Source of the DNA: Streptomyces sp. Isolate_45
GTDB taxonomy: Bacteria > Actinomycetota > Actinomycetes > Streptomycetales > Streptomycetaceae
Assembly: GCF_024721315.2 (NCBI RefSeq)
Contig: NZ_JANFAK020000042.1
Span: 1-60,175 of the forward strand
Length of the DNA stretch: 60,175 bases
Direction: 5' to 3'
Positions 24,334 to 33,354 of the stretch are shown here, one piece after another; the first letter of the stretch is position 1, and every line of letters begins with the position of its first letter. The notes under the pieces were generated by a model. That model saw only the letters and a program-made list of their open reading frames with translations, searched no databases and was not told where the DNA came from. Position numbers and translations under genes: made by a program.

Positions 24334-25590
24334 TCAGAGTGCCTGCGAAGCGGGCTTCACCATGCCGCGCACTGTGCGGGACTTCACAAAGTCTCCGAGG
24401 GCCGTCATCTCCCATTCCCCGGAGAACTGCTTGATCAGCTTGGCCATCATGACGCCGGTCTGCGGTTCGGCGCCGGTGAGGTCGAAGCGCACCAGCTCCT
24501 CTCCGCTCGCCGCGTCGATCAGCCGGCAGTAGGCCTTGGCGACCTCGGTGAACTTCTGCCCGGAGAAGGAGTTCACCGTGAATACGAGGCCGGTGGCGTC
24601 GGCGGGCAGCCGGCCGAGGTCCACGACGATCACCTCGTCGTCCCCGGCGCCCTCACCGGTCAGGTTGTCGCCGGAGTGCTTGATGGAGCCGTTCAGGATG
24701 GACAGCTTGCCGAAGTAGCAGCTGTCGAGGTGGTTGCGCTGCGGGCCGTACGCGATGACGGACGCGTCGAGGTCGATGTCCCGGCCGCGGAACGCGGGCT
24801 CCCAGCCCAGACCCATCTTGACCTGCGACAACAGCGGACGCCCGCCCTTGACGAGGGACACCGTCTGGTTCTTCTGGAGGTTGACCCGGCCCTTGTCGAG
24901 GTTGATCTTCCCGGCGCCGGGCGCGGCGGCGACCGGCGGGGCCGACGGGGCCGCCTGGGGCACGGGAGGGGCCGCCTGAGGGACGGGAGGGGCCGCGGGC
25001 GTGGTGGGTCCGCCGAGCCAGGGGGAGGGGGCGTGCTGGGTGGGGGGAGCCGGGGGAGCGGGCGGCGCGACGGGCGCCGGAGCGGGCTCGTCCTCCACCG
25101 AGACACCGAAGTCGGTCGCGATCCCGGCGAGGCCGTTGGCGTACCCCTGGCCGACCGCGCGGACCTTCCACGCGCCGCCCCGCTGGTACACCTCGACGAC
25201 CACGAGCGCCGTCTCGGAACCGAGCTGCGGCGGGGTGAAGGTGGCGATCACCGAGCCGCCGACCGCGTCCCGCACGGTGGCGGTGGGCTCGACGCCCTGG
25301 AAGGTCTGCCCGGCGGCGTCGGGACTGGCCGTGACCACGATGCGCTCGATGCCCGGCGGCAACGCGGCGGTGTCCACCGTGATCGAGTCGGGCGCCGACC
25401 CGCCTCCGGACCGGTAGCTGATACCGGGGCCGGACGGCTGGTTGTAGAAGATGAAGTCGGCGTCGGAACGCACCTTGCCGTCCGCCGTGAGGAGGAGCCC
25501 CGACACGTCGAGCCGCACCGGGGCAGCCACGTCCACCGTCACACGGGCGGTATTGAGCGGCAGGTTGGAACCAGGGGTCATAGCGGTCAT
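24334..25590 (-). CDS. tandem TerD-domain protein
   Basis: A 418-residue protein with two TerD (tellurium resistance) domains: residues about 1-165 (PGSNLPLN, VDVSGLLLTADGKVRSDADFIFYNQ, GVSVED) and about 240-418 (INLDKGRVNLQKNQTVSL, KMGLGWEP, IDLDASVIAYG, DEVIVVDLGRLPADATGLVFTVNSFSGQKF). A Pro/Ala-rich linker (about 167-238) joins them. The second domain keeps the Asp-rich calcium-binding loops; the first is more diverged. TerD proteins are linked to chemical stress, phage resistance and development in Streptomyces. The ATG at 25590 is chosen since the family N-terminus begins there; a TTG further upstream (25641) is less likely. Confidence 0.93.
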   Translation of the reverse strand: MTAMTPGSNLPLNTARVTVDVAAPVRLDVSGLLLTADGKVRSDADFIFYNQPSGPGISYRSGGGSAPDSITVDTAALPPGIERIVVTASPDAAGQTFQGVEPTATVRDAVGGSVIATFTPPQLGSETALVVVEVYQRGGAWKVRAVGQGYANGLAGIATDFGVSVEDEPAPAPVAPPAPPAPPTQHAPSPWLGGPTTPAAPPVPQAAPPVPQAAPSAPPVAAAPGAGKINLDKGRVNLQKNQTVSLVKGGRPLLSQVKMGLGWEPAFRGRDIDLDASVIAYGPQRNHLDSCYFGKLSILNGSIKHSGDNLTGEGAGDDEVIVVDLGRLPADATGLVFTVNSFSGQKFTEVAKAYCRLIDAASGEELVRFDLTGAEPQTGVMMAKLIKQFSGEWEMTALGDFVKSRTVRGMVKPASQAL

Positions 25591-25643
25591 GCCGGGAGAA
25601 CGACCGGAGGGGCTTTGCCGTTCCCTTACCCTCGTGGCCAATT

Positions 25644-25865
25644 TCAGTGCCGGTTGCGCGGGTGGTTCTTCGCCATGCGCTCGTTGCCGAACTTGTAGGC
25701 GCCGGTCCAGCGGGCCATCACGAGCTGCGCGTCACCGGACTCCACCTCGGTCAGGAACTTGGCGGCCCGACCACCGCGCAGGGTGCCCGCGTCACGGCCC
25801 CGGTGCGTGATGACGACGGTCCCGTCCCGGTGCGTCTCGTACGTGAATCCCTGTGGCTTCGGCAT
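25644..25865 (-). CDS. small conserved-type basic protein of 73 residues
   Basis: The protein starts MPKPQGFTYETHRDGTVVIT and contains HRGRDAGTLRGGRAAKFLTE, ending with a basic tail (GNERMAKNHPRNRH). The beta-strand alternation at the N-terminus and the GC-rich third positions support a true gene. I recall proteins of this kind across Streptomyces genomes but know no function. It ends 54 bases before the TerD start on the same strand, and the two could be cotranscribed. Confidence 0.75.
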   Translation of the reverse strand: MPKPQGFTYETHRDGTVVITHRGRDAGTLRGGRAAKFLTEVESGDAQLVMARWTGAYKFGNERMAKNHPRNRH

Positions 25866-25939
25866 GGATGGCAGCCTGCCGGGGCGCGGGCGGGCCGGCA
25901 ACGCAATTAGGGCGCCGGCGGCGCCCGCCGTGCCCCGGT

Positions 25940-27463
25940 TCAGGCGCCGGTCACGCGGCGCGGGACGCCGAGGGGGTTGGCCTCGCGCAGTTCCGGGGGG
26001 AGCAGGGCGTCCGGTACCGCCTGGTGGACCACCGGGCGCAGCCAGCGCTCGATGGCGGTGCCGCCGACCGAGGTGGAGTGGGAGGTGGCGGCCGGATAGG
26101 GGCCGCCGTGGTGCTGGGCCGGGGCCACGGCCACCCCGGTGGGCCAGCCGTTCACCACGATCCGGCCGGCCAGCCGCGTCACCTCCCGGAGCAGCTCGGC
26201 GGCCGGACCCGGCGCACCCTCGCCCTCGGCGCGCGACAGCTGGAGGGTGGCGCTCAGGTTCCCGCCGAGGCGCCCCAGCACGTCGACCGCCTCGCGCTGC
26301 CCGGCGTACCGGACGACGACGGTGACCGGACCGAAGCACTCCTCCAGCAGCAGCTCGTGCCCGGCGCCCTCCAGCAGCTCCCGGGCGGCGACGTCCAGGA
26401 AGCCCGCGACGACGGCGTGATCGCCGTGGGGGCCCGCGGCGACCGGGGCGGCGACTCCGGGCAGGGCGGCGCGCTCGCGGACCCCCACGAGGAAGTTCTC
26501 CCGCATCCGGTGGTCGAGCAGCACGCCCGGCCCGCCGTCCCCGAGGGCCTTGGCGAGCGCGGCGGTGAGAAGGTCTCCGTCCGGGCCCTCCGGCACCAGG
26601 ACCAGTCCGGGTTTGACGCAGAACTGGCCCACGCCCAGGGTGACGGCCCCCGCCAGCCCGGTGCCGATCTCCTCGGCCCGCTCGGCGGCGGCCGCCGGGG
26701 TGACGACGACGGGGTTGAGGGAGCCCAGCTCGCCGTGGAAGGGGATCGGTACGGGGCGTGCCGCGGCCGCGTCGAACAGGGCCCGCCCGCCCCGGACGGA
26801 GCCCGTGAAGCCGGCGGCGGAGACCAGCGGGTGGCGGATCAGCTCCGGGCCGGCGTCGAAACCGTGGACCAGGCCGACCACTTCGGCGGGCAGCCCGGCC
26901 GACACGGCGGCCCGGCGCAGCAGCGATGCGCACAGCTCGGAGGTGGCGGGGTGGTCGGGGTGCGCCTTGACGACGACGGGGCAGCCCGCGGCCAGGGCGC
27001 TCGCGGTGTCCCCGCCGGGCACGGAGAAGGCCAGCGGGAAGTTGGAGGCGGCGAAGACGGCGACCACGCCCAGCGGCACCTTGTAGCGGCGCAGCTCGGG
27101 GCGGGGCGGGGTGAGGGAGGGGTCGGCCCGGTCGATGCGCACGTCGAGGTAGGCCCCCTCGTCGACGGCGTCGGCGAAGGCCCGCAGTTGGCCGGTCGTA
27201 CGGGCCAGCTCGCCGGTGAGCCGGGCGGGGCCCAGCGCGGTCTCGGCGTCGGCGGCCTCGACGACCCGGGCGGCGGAGCCGTCGAGCAGGTCGGCGGCTC
27301 CGCGCAGGAAGGCGGCGCGGGCGGTGGCGTCGGCCAGTGCGCCGCGAGAGGCGTGCGCCGCGCGTACGGCGTCGTCCACCTCGCGGGGTGTGGCTTCCGC
27401 CGCAACCCGTTCGAGCTGCTTCCCGGTGCGGGGGTCCACACTCCAGACTGGTGTCGCTGCCAT
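25940..27463 (-). CDS. NADP-dependent aldehyde dehydrogenase (alpha-ketoglutarate semialdehyde type)
   Basis: A 507-residue aldehyde dehydrogenase of the branch that oxidises alpha-ketoglutarate semialdehyde (2,5-dioxovalerate). Visible parts are VFAASNFPLAFSVPGGDTASALAAGCPVVVKAHPDHP for cofactor binding, FTGSVRGGRALFDAAA after the Rossmann fold, catalytic Glu in FHGELGSLNP, catalytic Cys in GVGQFCVKPG and EECFGPVTVVV. The ATG has AGGAGGT seven bases upstream. It faces the IclR gene across a palindrome. Sugar-acid or hydroxyproline catabolism is likely, but no other enzyme of such a pathway is nearby. Confidence 0.93.
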   Translation of the reverse strand: MAATPVWSVDPRTGKQLERVAAEATPREVDDAVRAAHASRGALADATARAAFLRGAADLLDGSAARVVEAADAETALGPARLTGELARTTGQLRAFADAVDEGAYLDVRIDRADPSLTPPRPELRRYKVPLGVVAVFAASNFPLAFSVPGGDTASALAAGCPVVVKAHPDHPATSELCASLLRRAAVSAGLPAEVVGLVHGFDAGPELIRHPLVSAAGFTGSVRGGRALFDAAAARPVPIPFHGELGSLNPVVVTPAAAAERAEEIGTGLAGAVTLGVGQFCVKPGLVLVPEGPDGDLLTAALAKALGDGGPGVLLDHRMRENFLVGVRERAALPGVAAPVAAGPHGDHAVVAGFLDVAARELLEGAGHELLLEECFGPVTVVVRYAGQREAVDVLGRLGGNLSATLQLSRAEGEGAPGPAAELLREVTRLAGRIVVNGWPTGVAVAPAQHHGGPYPAATSHSTSVGGTAIERWLRPVVHQAVPDALLPPELREANPLGVPRRVTGA

Positions 27464-27482
27464 CGCCCGCTACCTCCTGGAT

Positions 27483-27500
27483 CGTTCAGTATTCTGAACG
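27483..27500. promoter_or_regulatory. palindromic operator, probable IclR site
   Basis: CGTTCAGTATTCTGAACG has perfect 7-base arms and a TATT centre. It lies 20 bases upstream of the aldehyde dehydrogenase ATG and about 100 upstream of the iclR gene, where an IclR-family dimer could control both. Confidence 0.65.
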
Positions 27501-27600
27501 CCGTTCCGGTGGATGAATGATCACTTCTGCTGCGGAGCCTATTTCCGCGTCCACCGCGTGACAAGAGGCGATCAGAGCCGACCAGAGGGGAACCAGGCGT

Positions 27601-28476
27601 ATGACGAGAGCCGAGCCGGAGGACCCGGCCGCCGAGGCGGGCGTGGCCGGGGCGGGCGGGGACGGCGTGGCAGGCGTGGCGGACGTGGACGGGGCGGGCG
27701 GGCCGGGCGGGCCGGGTGGTGTCCCGGCCGCGCCGGTGAAGTCGGCGGTCCGGACCGTACTGCTGCTGGAACACTTCGCGGCGCGACCGGGCCTGCACAG
27801 CCTCGCCGACATCCAGAACGACCTCTCCCTGCCCAAGTCCAGCCTGTACATGCTGCTGCGCACCCTGGTGAGCCTGGGATGGGTGGAGACGGACGCCACC
27901 GGCACCCGGTACGGGATCGGCGTCCGGGCCCTGCTGGTCGGCAGCTCGTACATCGACGGGGACGAGGTCGTCGCCGCGGCCCGGCCGACCCTCGACCGGC
28001 TCTCCGACGACACGACCGAGACCATCCACCTGGCCCGGATGGACGGGACGAGCGTCGTCTACCTCGCCACCCGCCAGTCCCAGCACTACCTGAGGCCCTT
28101 CACCCGGGTCGGACGCCGACTGCCGGTCCACTCGACGGCGCTCGGCAAGGCGCTGCTGGCCACGCACACCGACGAGGAGGTGCGAAGGCTGCTGCCGCGG
28201 CGGCTGGAAGCGGTCACGCAGCACACCATCACCGACCGGGAGCAGCTGGTGGAGGAGCTGGCGCTGGTTCGGGAGCAGGGATACGCGGTGGACCGGGAGG
28301 AGAACACGCTCGGACTGCGCTGCTTCGGGGTGGCGGTGCCGTACCGCACGCCGGCACGGGACGCGGTGAGCTGCTCGGTGCCGGTGGCCCGGCTGACGGC
28401 GGGGCACGAGCAGGTGATCAAGGCCGCGCTGTTCGAAGCCCGGGACCGGCTCTCCGTGGTGACGCGGCGCATGTGA
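27601..28476 (+). CDS. IclR-family regulator
   Basis: The product has 291 residues. The first 45 are a low-complexity Ala/Gly/Val/Asp-rich tail, unusual for the family. Then comes the IclR winged helix (about 46-108: KSAVRTVLLLEHFAARPGLHSLADIQNDLSLPKSSLYMLLRTLVSLGWVE) and the GAF-like effector domain (about 125-285, with HSTALGKALLA and YAVDREENTLGLRCFGVAVPY). It is transcribed divergently from the aldehyde dehydrogenase gene and is probably its regulator, with a sugar-acid breakdown intermediate as effector. Confidence 0.92.
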   Translation: MTRAEPEDPAAEAGVAGAGGDGVAGVADVDGAGGPGGPGGVPAAPVKSAVRTVLLLEHFAARPGLHSLADIQNDLSLPKSSLYMLLRTLVSLGWVETDATGTRYGIGVRALLVGSSYIDGDEVVAAARPTLDRLSDDTTETIHLARMDGTSVVYLATRQSQHYLRPFTRVGRRLPVHSTALGKALLATHTDEEVRRLLPRRLEAVTQHTITDREQLVEELALVREQGYAVDREENTLGLRCFGVAVPYRTPARDAVSCSVPVARLTAGHEQVIKAALFEARDRLSVVTRRM

Positions 28477-28555
28477 CGGGGTGACCGGAGCCCGGCGGCG
28501 AGTTCGTGGGGAGGGGCTTCTTGGGGAGGGTCTGTGACGGGGTGACGGTGGGGGT

Positions 28556-28577
28556 GTCTCCCCCACGCGGGGGAGAC
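28556..28577 (+). terminator. hairpin after the iclR gene
   Basis: A perfect 9-bp stem GTCTCCCCC / GGGGGAGAC has the loop ACGC. It lies 80 bases after the iclR stop and 54 bases before the next start. Confidence 0.55.
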
Positions 28578-28630
28578 GGTTCACCTTCGTGGGGGAGGTG
28601 GCGGAGCCGCCCGCACGGGACCGTTGGCGC

Positions 28631-29614
28631 ATGACCACACGAACTCTCCACCCCACGTACCCGACGCGGCCGTCGGTCCCCGCCCCGGGGACGGGCCGGC
28701 GGATCCTGAGGGCCGTCGCCCTGGCATCCACGGTGCCCTACCTGGCCCTCAAGGCGGCCTGGGTGTCGGGGAGTCACATCGGGATACCCGAGGGCAGCGT
28801 GCTGCGGGAATCCGGGCCGATCGTCGTAGTGGCGAACACCGCGACCCTGGCCATGGACGCCTGCCTGATCGTCCTCGTGCTGGTTCTCACCCGGCCCTGG
28901 GGCATGCGCGTACCGGGATGGCTGCTGACCGTTCCCGTGTTCGTCGCCACCGGTCTGCTGACCCCGATCCTCATCGGCTTCCCGGGCCAGATGCTGCTCC
29001 GAGCGATGGGGTGGGGCGCGGGGGAGGCCGTGCGGGCGGCGCGGGAACCCTTCCTCGACCCGTGGGTGTTCACCGTCGTCTACGGGGGCTTCACGCTCCA
29101 GGGGCTGGCCCTGGCCGGTCTGTTCGTCCCGTATGCGCGGGAGCGCTGGGGCGGGCGCGGCCCGGGTGCGCCGCGGCGGCGGCTCCCGTCACCCACGGGG
29201 GTGGTGGCGGGGGCCGTCGCGGTGGTGGGCGCGGCGGTCGGCGCGGTGCACCTGTACTGGGCCTTCGGGGGGACGGCCTGGCTGCCCGCCGCGCGCATCG
29301 CGGAGTACTCCGCGGAGACGGGCGTGGTGTCGGTGGCCCACGGGGCGTGCGCGCTGGCCGCCGGGGCGGGAGCGGTGATGCTGGCGCGGGGCGGAAAGCG
29401 CCCGGCGCGTTGGCCGCTGGCCCTGACCTGGGTCGGCGGGTCCGCGGCAGCGGCCTGGGGACTGTGGATGCTGACGATGCAACTCGGCCTGGACTTCGGT
29501 CCCGCCGAACCGCCCACCGTCATGATCATGCTGACCTACGCTGGCCAGACGCTCACCGGGTTGCTCGCGGCCGCCGTCCTGATCCGGTACCTCGGCTCCG
29601 ACCGCGCGGCCTGA
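28631..29614 (+). CDS. multi-pass membrane protein of unknown function
   Basis: This 327-residue protein has about eight hydrophobic segments (for example ASTVPYLALKAAW, LDACLIVLVLVLTRP, LLTVPVFVATGLLTP, VVAGAVAVVGAAVGAVHLYWAF, LTYAGQTLTGLLAAAVLIRYL). I see no catalytic or transport motif. A weak -10 GACCGT lies six bases before the ATG and no ribosome binding site is seen. It ends ten bases before the sensor kinase gene, so it may be an accessory membrane component of that two-component system. Confidence 0.82.
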   Translation: MTTRTLHPTYPTRPSVPAPGTGRRILRAVALASTVPYLALKAAWVSGSHIGIPEGSVLRESGPIVVVANTATLAMDACLIVLVLVLTRPWGMRVPGWLLTVPVFVATGLLTPILIGFPGQMLLRAMGWGAGEAVRAAREPFLDPWVFTVVYGGFTLQGLALAGLFVPYARERWGGRGPGAPRRRLPSPTGVVAGAVAVVGAAVGAVHLYWAFGGTAWLPAARIAEYSAETGVVSVAHGACALAAGAGAVMLARGGKRPARWPLALTWVGGSAAAAWGLWMLTMQLGLDFGPAEPPTVMIMLTYAGQTLTGLLAAAVLIRYLGSDRAA

Positions 29615-29624
29615 GGGGGAAGCG

Positions 29625-31085
29625 ATGACCAGGGGCGGTGCGGGAGGAGACCCCACCACGACGGCCGGGCCGGGCGGGCTGGAGCCGGACGTGCGGGGGC
29701 CCGACGGGCAGGGTGCCGGGGCGTGCGGGTCGGGTGCGGCGGGGCCCGGCGTGCGGCGGTCGGGATCGTGGGGGGAGGGGGCGGCGCGCGTGGCATGGCT
29801 TCGGGGGGTGGCGGCGGTGCGGGTTCGGCTGCGGTGGGTGCACCTGATCCTCGGCGGCGCCATGCTGATGCCCTACTTCTTCCTCGCCGGTGTCGGGACC
29901 GCCATGGCCCTCGGTGGGGGGCAGATGTTGGATTCCCTGCCTCGGGCCCTCCTCTCCTACGCCGTGGCCCTCCCGATGGCCGCCGCCACGGCCCTGTTCG
30001 GGCCGGTCCGGCCGCTGTCGGTGGCCGCCGTGCGGGCCCTGTGCGGGGTGCCGGGGGAGCGGCTGGCCGAGGGGCCGGCCCGGTCCTGGGCCGCGCGGTG
30101 GCGGGCCTCGGCCTGGTGGACCCTGCACCTGGGGGTCGGCGCGCTGGTCAGCGGGCTCAGCCTGGCGCTGCCGCCGATGGCGGTGCTCCTGATGGTGCTG
30201 CCGTTCTCGGAGGGGCTGCGGGAGTCCCCGGTCGCGGGCGGCTGGTTCCGTACCGGGGCCACGGTGTACGCGGCCCCCTTGCTCGGGGCGGGAATACTGG
30301 TCGGGCTCACCCTGTGCGCCGCCGGGGCGGGGGCGCTACTGGCCCGGTGCGCCCCCCTGCTGCTCGGACCGACCGCCGCGGACCGGCTGGCCGCCGCCGA
30401 GGAACGGGCCGCCGATCTGGCGGTGCGCAACAGGCTGGCCCGGGAACTGCACGACGCCGTCGGGCACGCGCTGAGCGCCGTCACCCTCCAGGCGAGCGCG
30501 GCCCGCCGCGTCCTCGACCGCGACCCGGAGTTCGTCCGGGAGGCGCTCGCCGCGATCGAGGACACCACCCGGCGCACGGTCGGCGAACTGGACGCGGTCC
30601 TCGGGCTCCTGCGGGACGGCGACCCGGCCCGCGCCGAGGCCGCCCCCGCCCCGACCCTGGCCTCCGACCTCACCGGTCTGCTGGCCCGCACCCGGGCGGG
30701 CGGCACCACCGTCACCGCCCACCAGGACCCGGGGCCGGCCGGTGACTGGGCGCACCTGCCCGCCATCACCTCCCGCGAGGCGTACCGCATCGTCCAGGAA
30801 GGCCTCAGCAACGCCCTGCGCCACGGCGCGGGCCCCGTCGTCCTGTCGATCGTCGCCCGCGTCCACGACGCACACCGCGAACTGGAGATCACCATGACCA
30901 ACCCGACGGCCGCCCGCCCCTCCCCGCACGGGGGAGGGCCACCGGAACCGCGCACGGGCGGCGGCCGCGGACTGCGCGGCTCCGCCGAACGGGCCGCACT
31001 CCTCGGCGGCCTCATCGAGGCCGGACCGCACGACGGCCGGTGGCGGCTGCGGGCGGTCCTGCCGCTCGGCGGGGTCGCGCGATGA
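29625..31085 (+). CDS. NarL-type sensor histidine kinase
   Basis: A 486-residue membrane kinase. A Gly-rich cytoplasmic tail (1-55) precedes about four to five hydrophobic segments (70-255), then a HisKA_3 dimerisation domain with the phosphoacceptor His276 in RNRLARELHDAVGHALSAV, and an HATPase_c domain with the N box in EAYRIVQEGLSNALRHG and the Gly-rich box in GGGRGLRGSAERAALLGG. The sensed signal is unknown. The stop overlaps the response regulator start as ATGA. Confidence 0.93.
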   Translation: MTRGGAGGDPTTTAGPGGLEPDVRGPDGQGAGACGSGAAGPGVRRSGSWGEGAARVAWLRGVAAVRVRLRWVHLILGGAMLMPYFFLAGVGTAMALGGGQMLDSLPRALLSYAVALPMAAATALFGPVRPLSVAAVRALCGVPGERLAEGPARSWAARWRASAWWTLHLGVGALVSGLSLALPPMAVLLMVLPFSEGLRESPVAGGWFRTGATVYAAPLLGAGILVGLTLCAAGAGALLARCAPLLLGPTAADRLAAAEERAADLAVRNRLARELHDAVGHALSAVTLQASAARRVLDRDPEFVREALAAIEDTTRRTVGELDAVLGLLRDGDPARAEAAPAPTLASDLTGLLARTRAGGTTVTAHQDPGPAGDWAHLPAITSREAYRIVQEGLSNALRHGAGPVVLSIVARVHDAHRELEITMTNPTAARPSPHGGGPPEPRTGGGRGLRGSAERAALLGGLIEAGPHDGRWRLRAVLPLGGVAR

Positions 31086-31747
31086 GCCGGCCGCCGCTGC
31101 GCATCGTCGTCGCCGACGACGAGCGCATGGTCCGTACCGCTCTGCGGGTCATCCTGGAGGCCGAACCGGACATGGAGGTCGTCGGCGAGGCGGCCTCCGG
31201 CGCCGAGGCCGTCTCGGTGGTCCGCTCCCTGGCCCCCGACGTGGTGCTGATGGACGTGCGGATGCCCGAGACGGACGGGATCAGGGCCACCGAGCAGATC
31301 CTCCGGACCATGGCGTCGCCGCCCAGGATCGTGGTGGTCACCACCTTCGAGAACGACGCCTACGTGTACGACGCGCTGCGCGCGGGCGCCGCCGGGTTCC
31401 TCCTCAAGCGGGCCGATCCGGACGAGCTGATCGGCGCGGTCCGCCTCGTCGCCCGGGGGGACTCACTGCTCTTCCCGGCAGCCGTCCGCAACCTCGCCGC
31501 CGCGTACGCCGCGGCCACCCCGCCCGCCGCCCCGGGCTGGGCGGCCCGGCTGACGGAGCGGGAGGCGGACGTGCTGCGTCTGATGGCCACCGGCCTGTCC
31601 AATCACGAGCTGAGCGAGCGGCTCGGGGTGGGACCGCAGACCGTCAAGACGCACGTGGCGTCCGTCCTCGCCAAGACCGGCTCCCGCGATCGGACGCAGG
31701 CGGTCATCGCGGCCTACGAGGGGGGCTTCATCATGAAGAAAGACTGA
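31082..31747 (+). CDS. NarL/LuxR-type response regulator
   Basis: The partner of the kinase upstream, 221 residues long. The receiver domain (about 6-125) has acidic residues at DDE, phosphoacceptor Asp58 in VVLMDVRMPETDG, Thr in VVTTFEND and Lys in LLKRADPDEL. The LuxR helix-turn-helix (about 155-215) contains LTEREADVLRLMATGLSNHELSERLGVGPQTVKTHVASVLAKTGSRDR. Translation is coupled to the kinase. Targets are not known; neighbouring genes are candidates. Confidence 0.95.
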   Translation: MSRPPLRIVVADDERMVRTALRVILEAEPDMEVVGEAASGAEAVSVVRSLAPDVVLMDVRMPETDGIRATEQILRTMASPPRIVVVTTFENDAYVYDALRAGAAGFLLKRADPDELIGAVRLVARGDSLLFPAAVRNLAAAYAAATPPAAPGWAARLTEREADVLRLMATGLSNHELSERLGVGPQTVKTHVASVLAKTGSRDRTQAVIAAYEGGFIMKKD

Positions 31748-31809
31748 GAACCCCGCCACAATCGGGGCAGAGCGGAACGCGCGGGGCCATTGGTGCGTCC
31801 TTCTGGGGG

Positions 31810-33258
31810 ATGAACAAGACGATCAGGCGTGCGTCGGTCTTCTGTCTGCTTCTGGTGCTGGCCCTTTTGGTGCGGGTCACCTGGGTGCAGGCGTACCAAG
31901 GCCAGGCCCTCGCAGACGACAAACACAACCGGCGCAACCTCATCGGGCAGTACGAGAACCCGCTGGGCAACATCATCGTGGGCGGGGAGGCGATCACCGG
32001 CTCGGAGAAGACGGGCGGCAAGGACTTCGCGTACAAGCGGACCTACGTCGACGGCCCGCTCTACGCGCCGATCACCGGCTACAGCTCGCAGGCCTACGGC
32101 ACGAGCATGCTGGAGGGTGTCTACAAGAACATCCTGAACGGCAACGACACCCGGCTGAAGACCGTGATGGACATGCTCACCAACAAGCGGGCCGACCCGG
32201 GCAACGTCCTGACCACGATCGACAAGGGCGTCCAGAAGGCCGCGTACGACGCCCTCAACGGCAAGCAGGGCTCCGCCGTGGCGATCGACCCGGCGACCGG
32301 CGCGATCCTCGCCGTCGTGAACAACCCGTCCTACGACCCGGGACGCATCTCGGGTGCCAATGACTCGGCGGCCTGGGAGGAACTCGCGGCCGACAAGGGC
32401 AAGGCCATGGAGAACGTCGCCCTGCGCAAGCCGCAGGCCCCCGGCTCCACCTTCAAGCTGGTCACCCTCGCCGCGGCGATCGAGAACAAGCTGATCACCA
32501 GCATCGACCAGCAGACCGGGATCCAGGCCCCGTACACGATCCCCGGCACCCGCACGAACCTGCCCAGCGAGGCGGGCGACGCGGCCTGCAACAACGTCTC
32601 GGCCCGCACCGCGCTCAAACTGTCCTGCAACAACGTCTTCGCGGAACTGGCCTCCAAGCTGGGCCAGGACAAGATGCGCGCGATGGCCGAGAAGCTCGGC
32701 TTCAACGAGCAGATCGACACCCCGATCCGAACCAACCCGTCCAGCAAGTACCCGTCGAAGAAGATGTCCGTCGACCAGGTCGCGCAGACCGGCATCGGCC
32801 AGTTCGACGTGCAGGCCACCCCGCTCCAGATGGCCATGGTGACCGCCGCGATCCAGAACGGCGGCAAGCTGGTCGCCCCGCACATGGTCTCCGAGGTGAC
32901 CGACGCGGACGGCAACGTCCTGGAGAGCTTCAAGGACCCGAAGTCCGAAGAGGTCATGAGCCCGAAGACGGCGTCGATGCTCGCGGACGCGATGCGCACG
33001 GTCGCCACCGAGGGCGGCGGCAAGCCCGCCCAGGTGGCGGGCGCCGAGGTGGGCGGCAAGACCGGTACCGCCCAGCGCGGTGTGAACAACAGCATCCCGC
33101 CGCTCGCCTGGTTCACCTCGTACGCCAAGGCCGGGGACAAGCAGATCGCGGTGGCCGTGATGATCGAGAACTCGGACACCGACCGCACCGAGATCGGCGG
33201 CGGCAAGCTGGCCGCGCCGATCGCCCAGAAGATGATGGCGGCCTGGATCAAGAATTAG
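31810..33258 (+). CDS. class B penicillin-binding protein (PbpA/FtsI-like transpeptidase)
   Basis: A peptidoglycan D,D-transpeptidase of 482 residues. It has a short cytoplasmic start, one membrane segment (about 9-24), a short pedestal domain and a transpeptidase domain. The active-site motifs are S213-T-F-K216 (PGSTFK), S272-C-N274 and K417-T-G419 (GGKTGTAQ). The N-terminal NRRNLIGQYENPLGNI is typical of the PbpA branch, the smaller class B enzymes. GGGGG lies close before the ATG. Several PbpA-like paralogues exist in Streptomyces; this one stands apart from any rodA/ftsW gene, so its elongation or septation partner is not shown here. Confidence 0.94.
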   Translation: MNKTIRRASVFCLLLVLALLVRVTWVQAYQGQALADDKHNRRNLIGQYENPLGNIIVGGEAITGSEKTGGKDFAYKRTYVDGPLYAPITGYSSQAYGTSMLEGVYKNILNGNDTRLKTVMDMLTNKRADPGNVLTTIDKGVQKAAYDALNGKQGSAVAIDPATGAILAVVNNPSYDPGRISGANDSAAWEELAADKGKAMENVALRKPQAPGSTFKLVTLAAAIENKLITSIDQQTGIQAPYTIPGTRTNLPSEAGDAACNNVSARTALKLSCNNVFAELASKLGQDKMRAMAEKLGFNEQIDTPIRTNPSSKYPSKKMSVDQVAQTGIGQFDVQATPLQMAMVTAAIQNGGKLVAPHMVSEVTDADGNVLESFKDPKSEEVMSPKTASMLADAMRTVATEGGGKPAQVAGAEVGGKTGTAQRGVNNSIPPLAWFTSYAKAGDKQIAVAVMIENSDTDRTEIGGGKLAAPIAQKMMAAWIKN

Positions 33259-33312
33259 CCCCGGGCACGGCCACCCCCGCGGCCTTCCCCCGCGGCCTTC
33301 CCGCAGGACCGG

Positions 33313-33347
33313 CGCGCCGGGAACCGACCCGGTTCCCGGCGCGTTTT
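33313..33347 (+). terminator. intrinsic terminator after the PBP gene
   Basis: A perfect 14-bp stem CGCGCCGGGAACCG / CGGTTCCCGGCGCG with loop ACC is followed by TTTT. It is the only hairpin in the window that ends in a direct T run, and it lies 55 bases after the PBP stop. Confidence 0.92.
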
Positions 33348-33354
33348 CCCCTCC

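Noticed and set aside
28578..28585. GGTTCACC as a third PHO box
   Set aside because: Only one unit is present; there is no second GTTC at 11-base spacing, and the next gene shows no link to phosphate.
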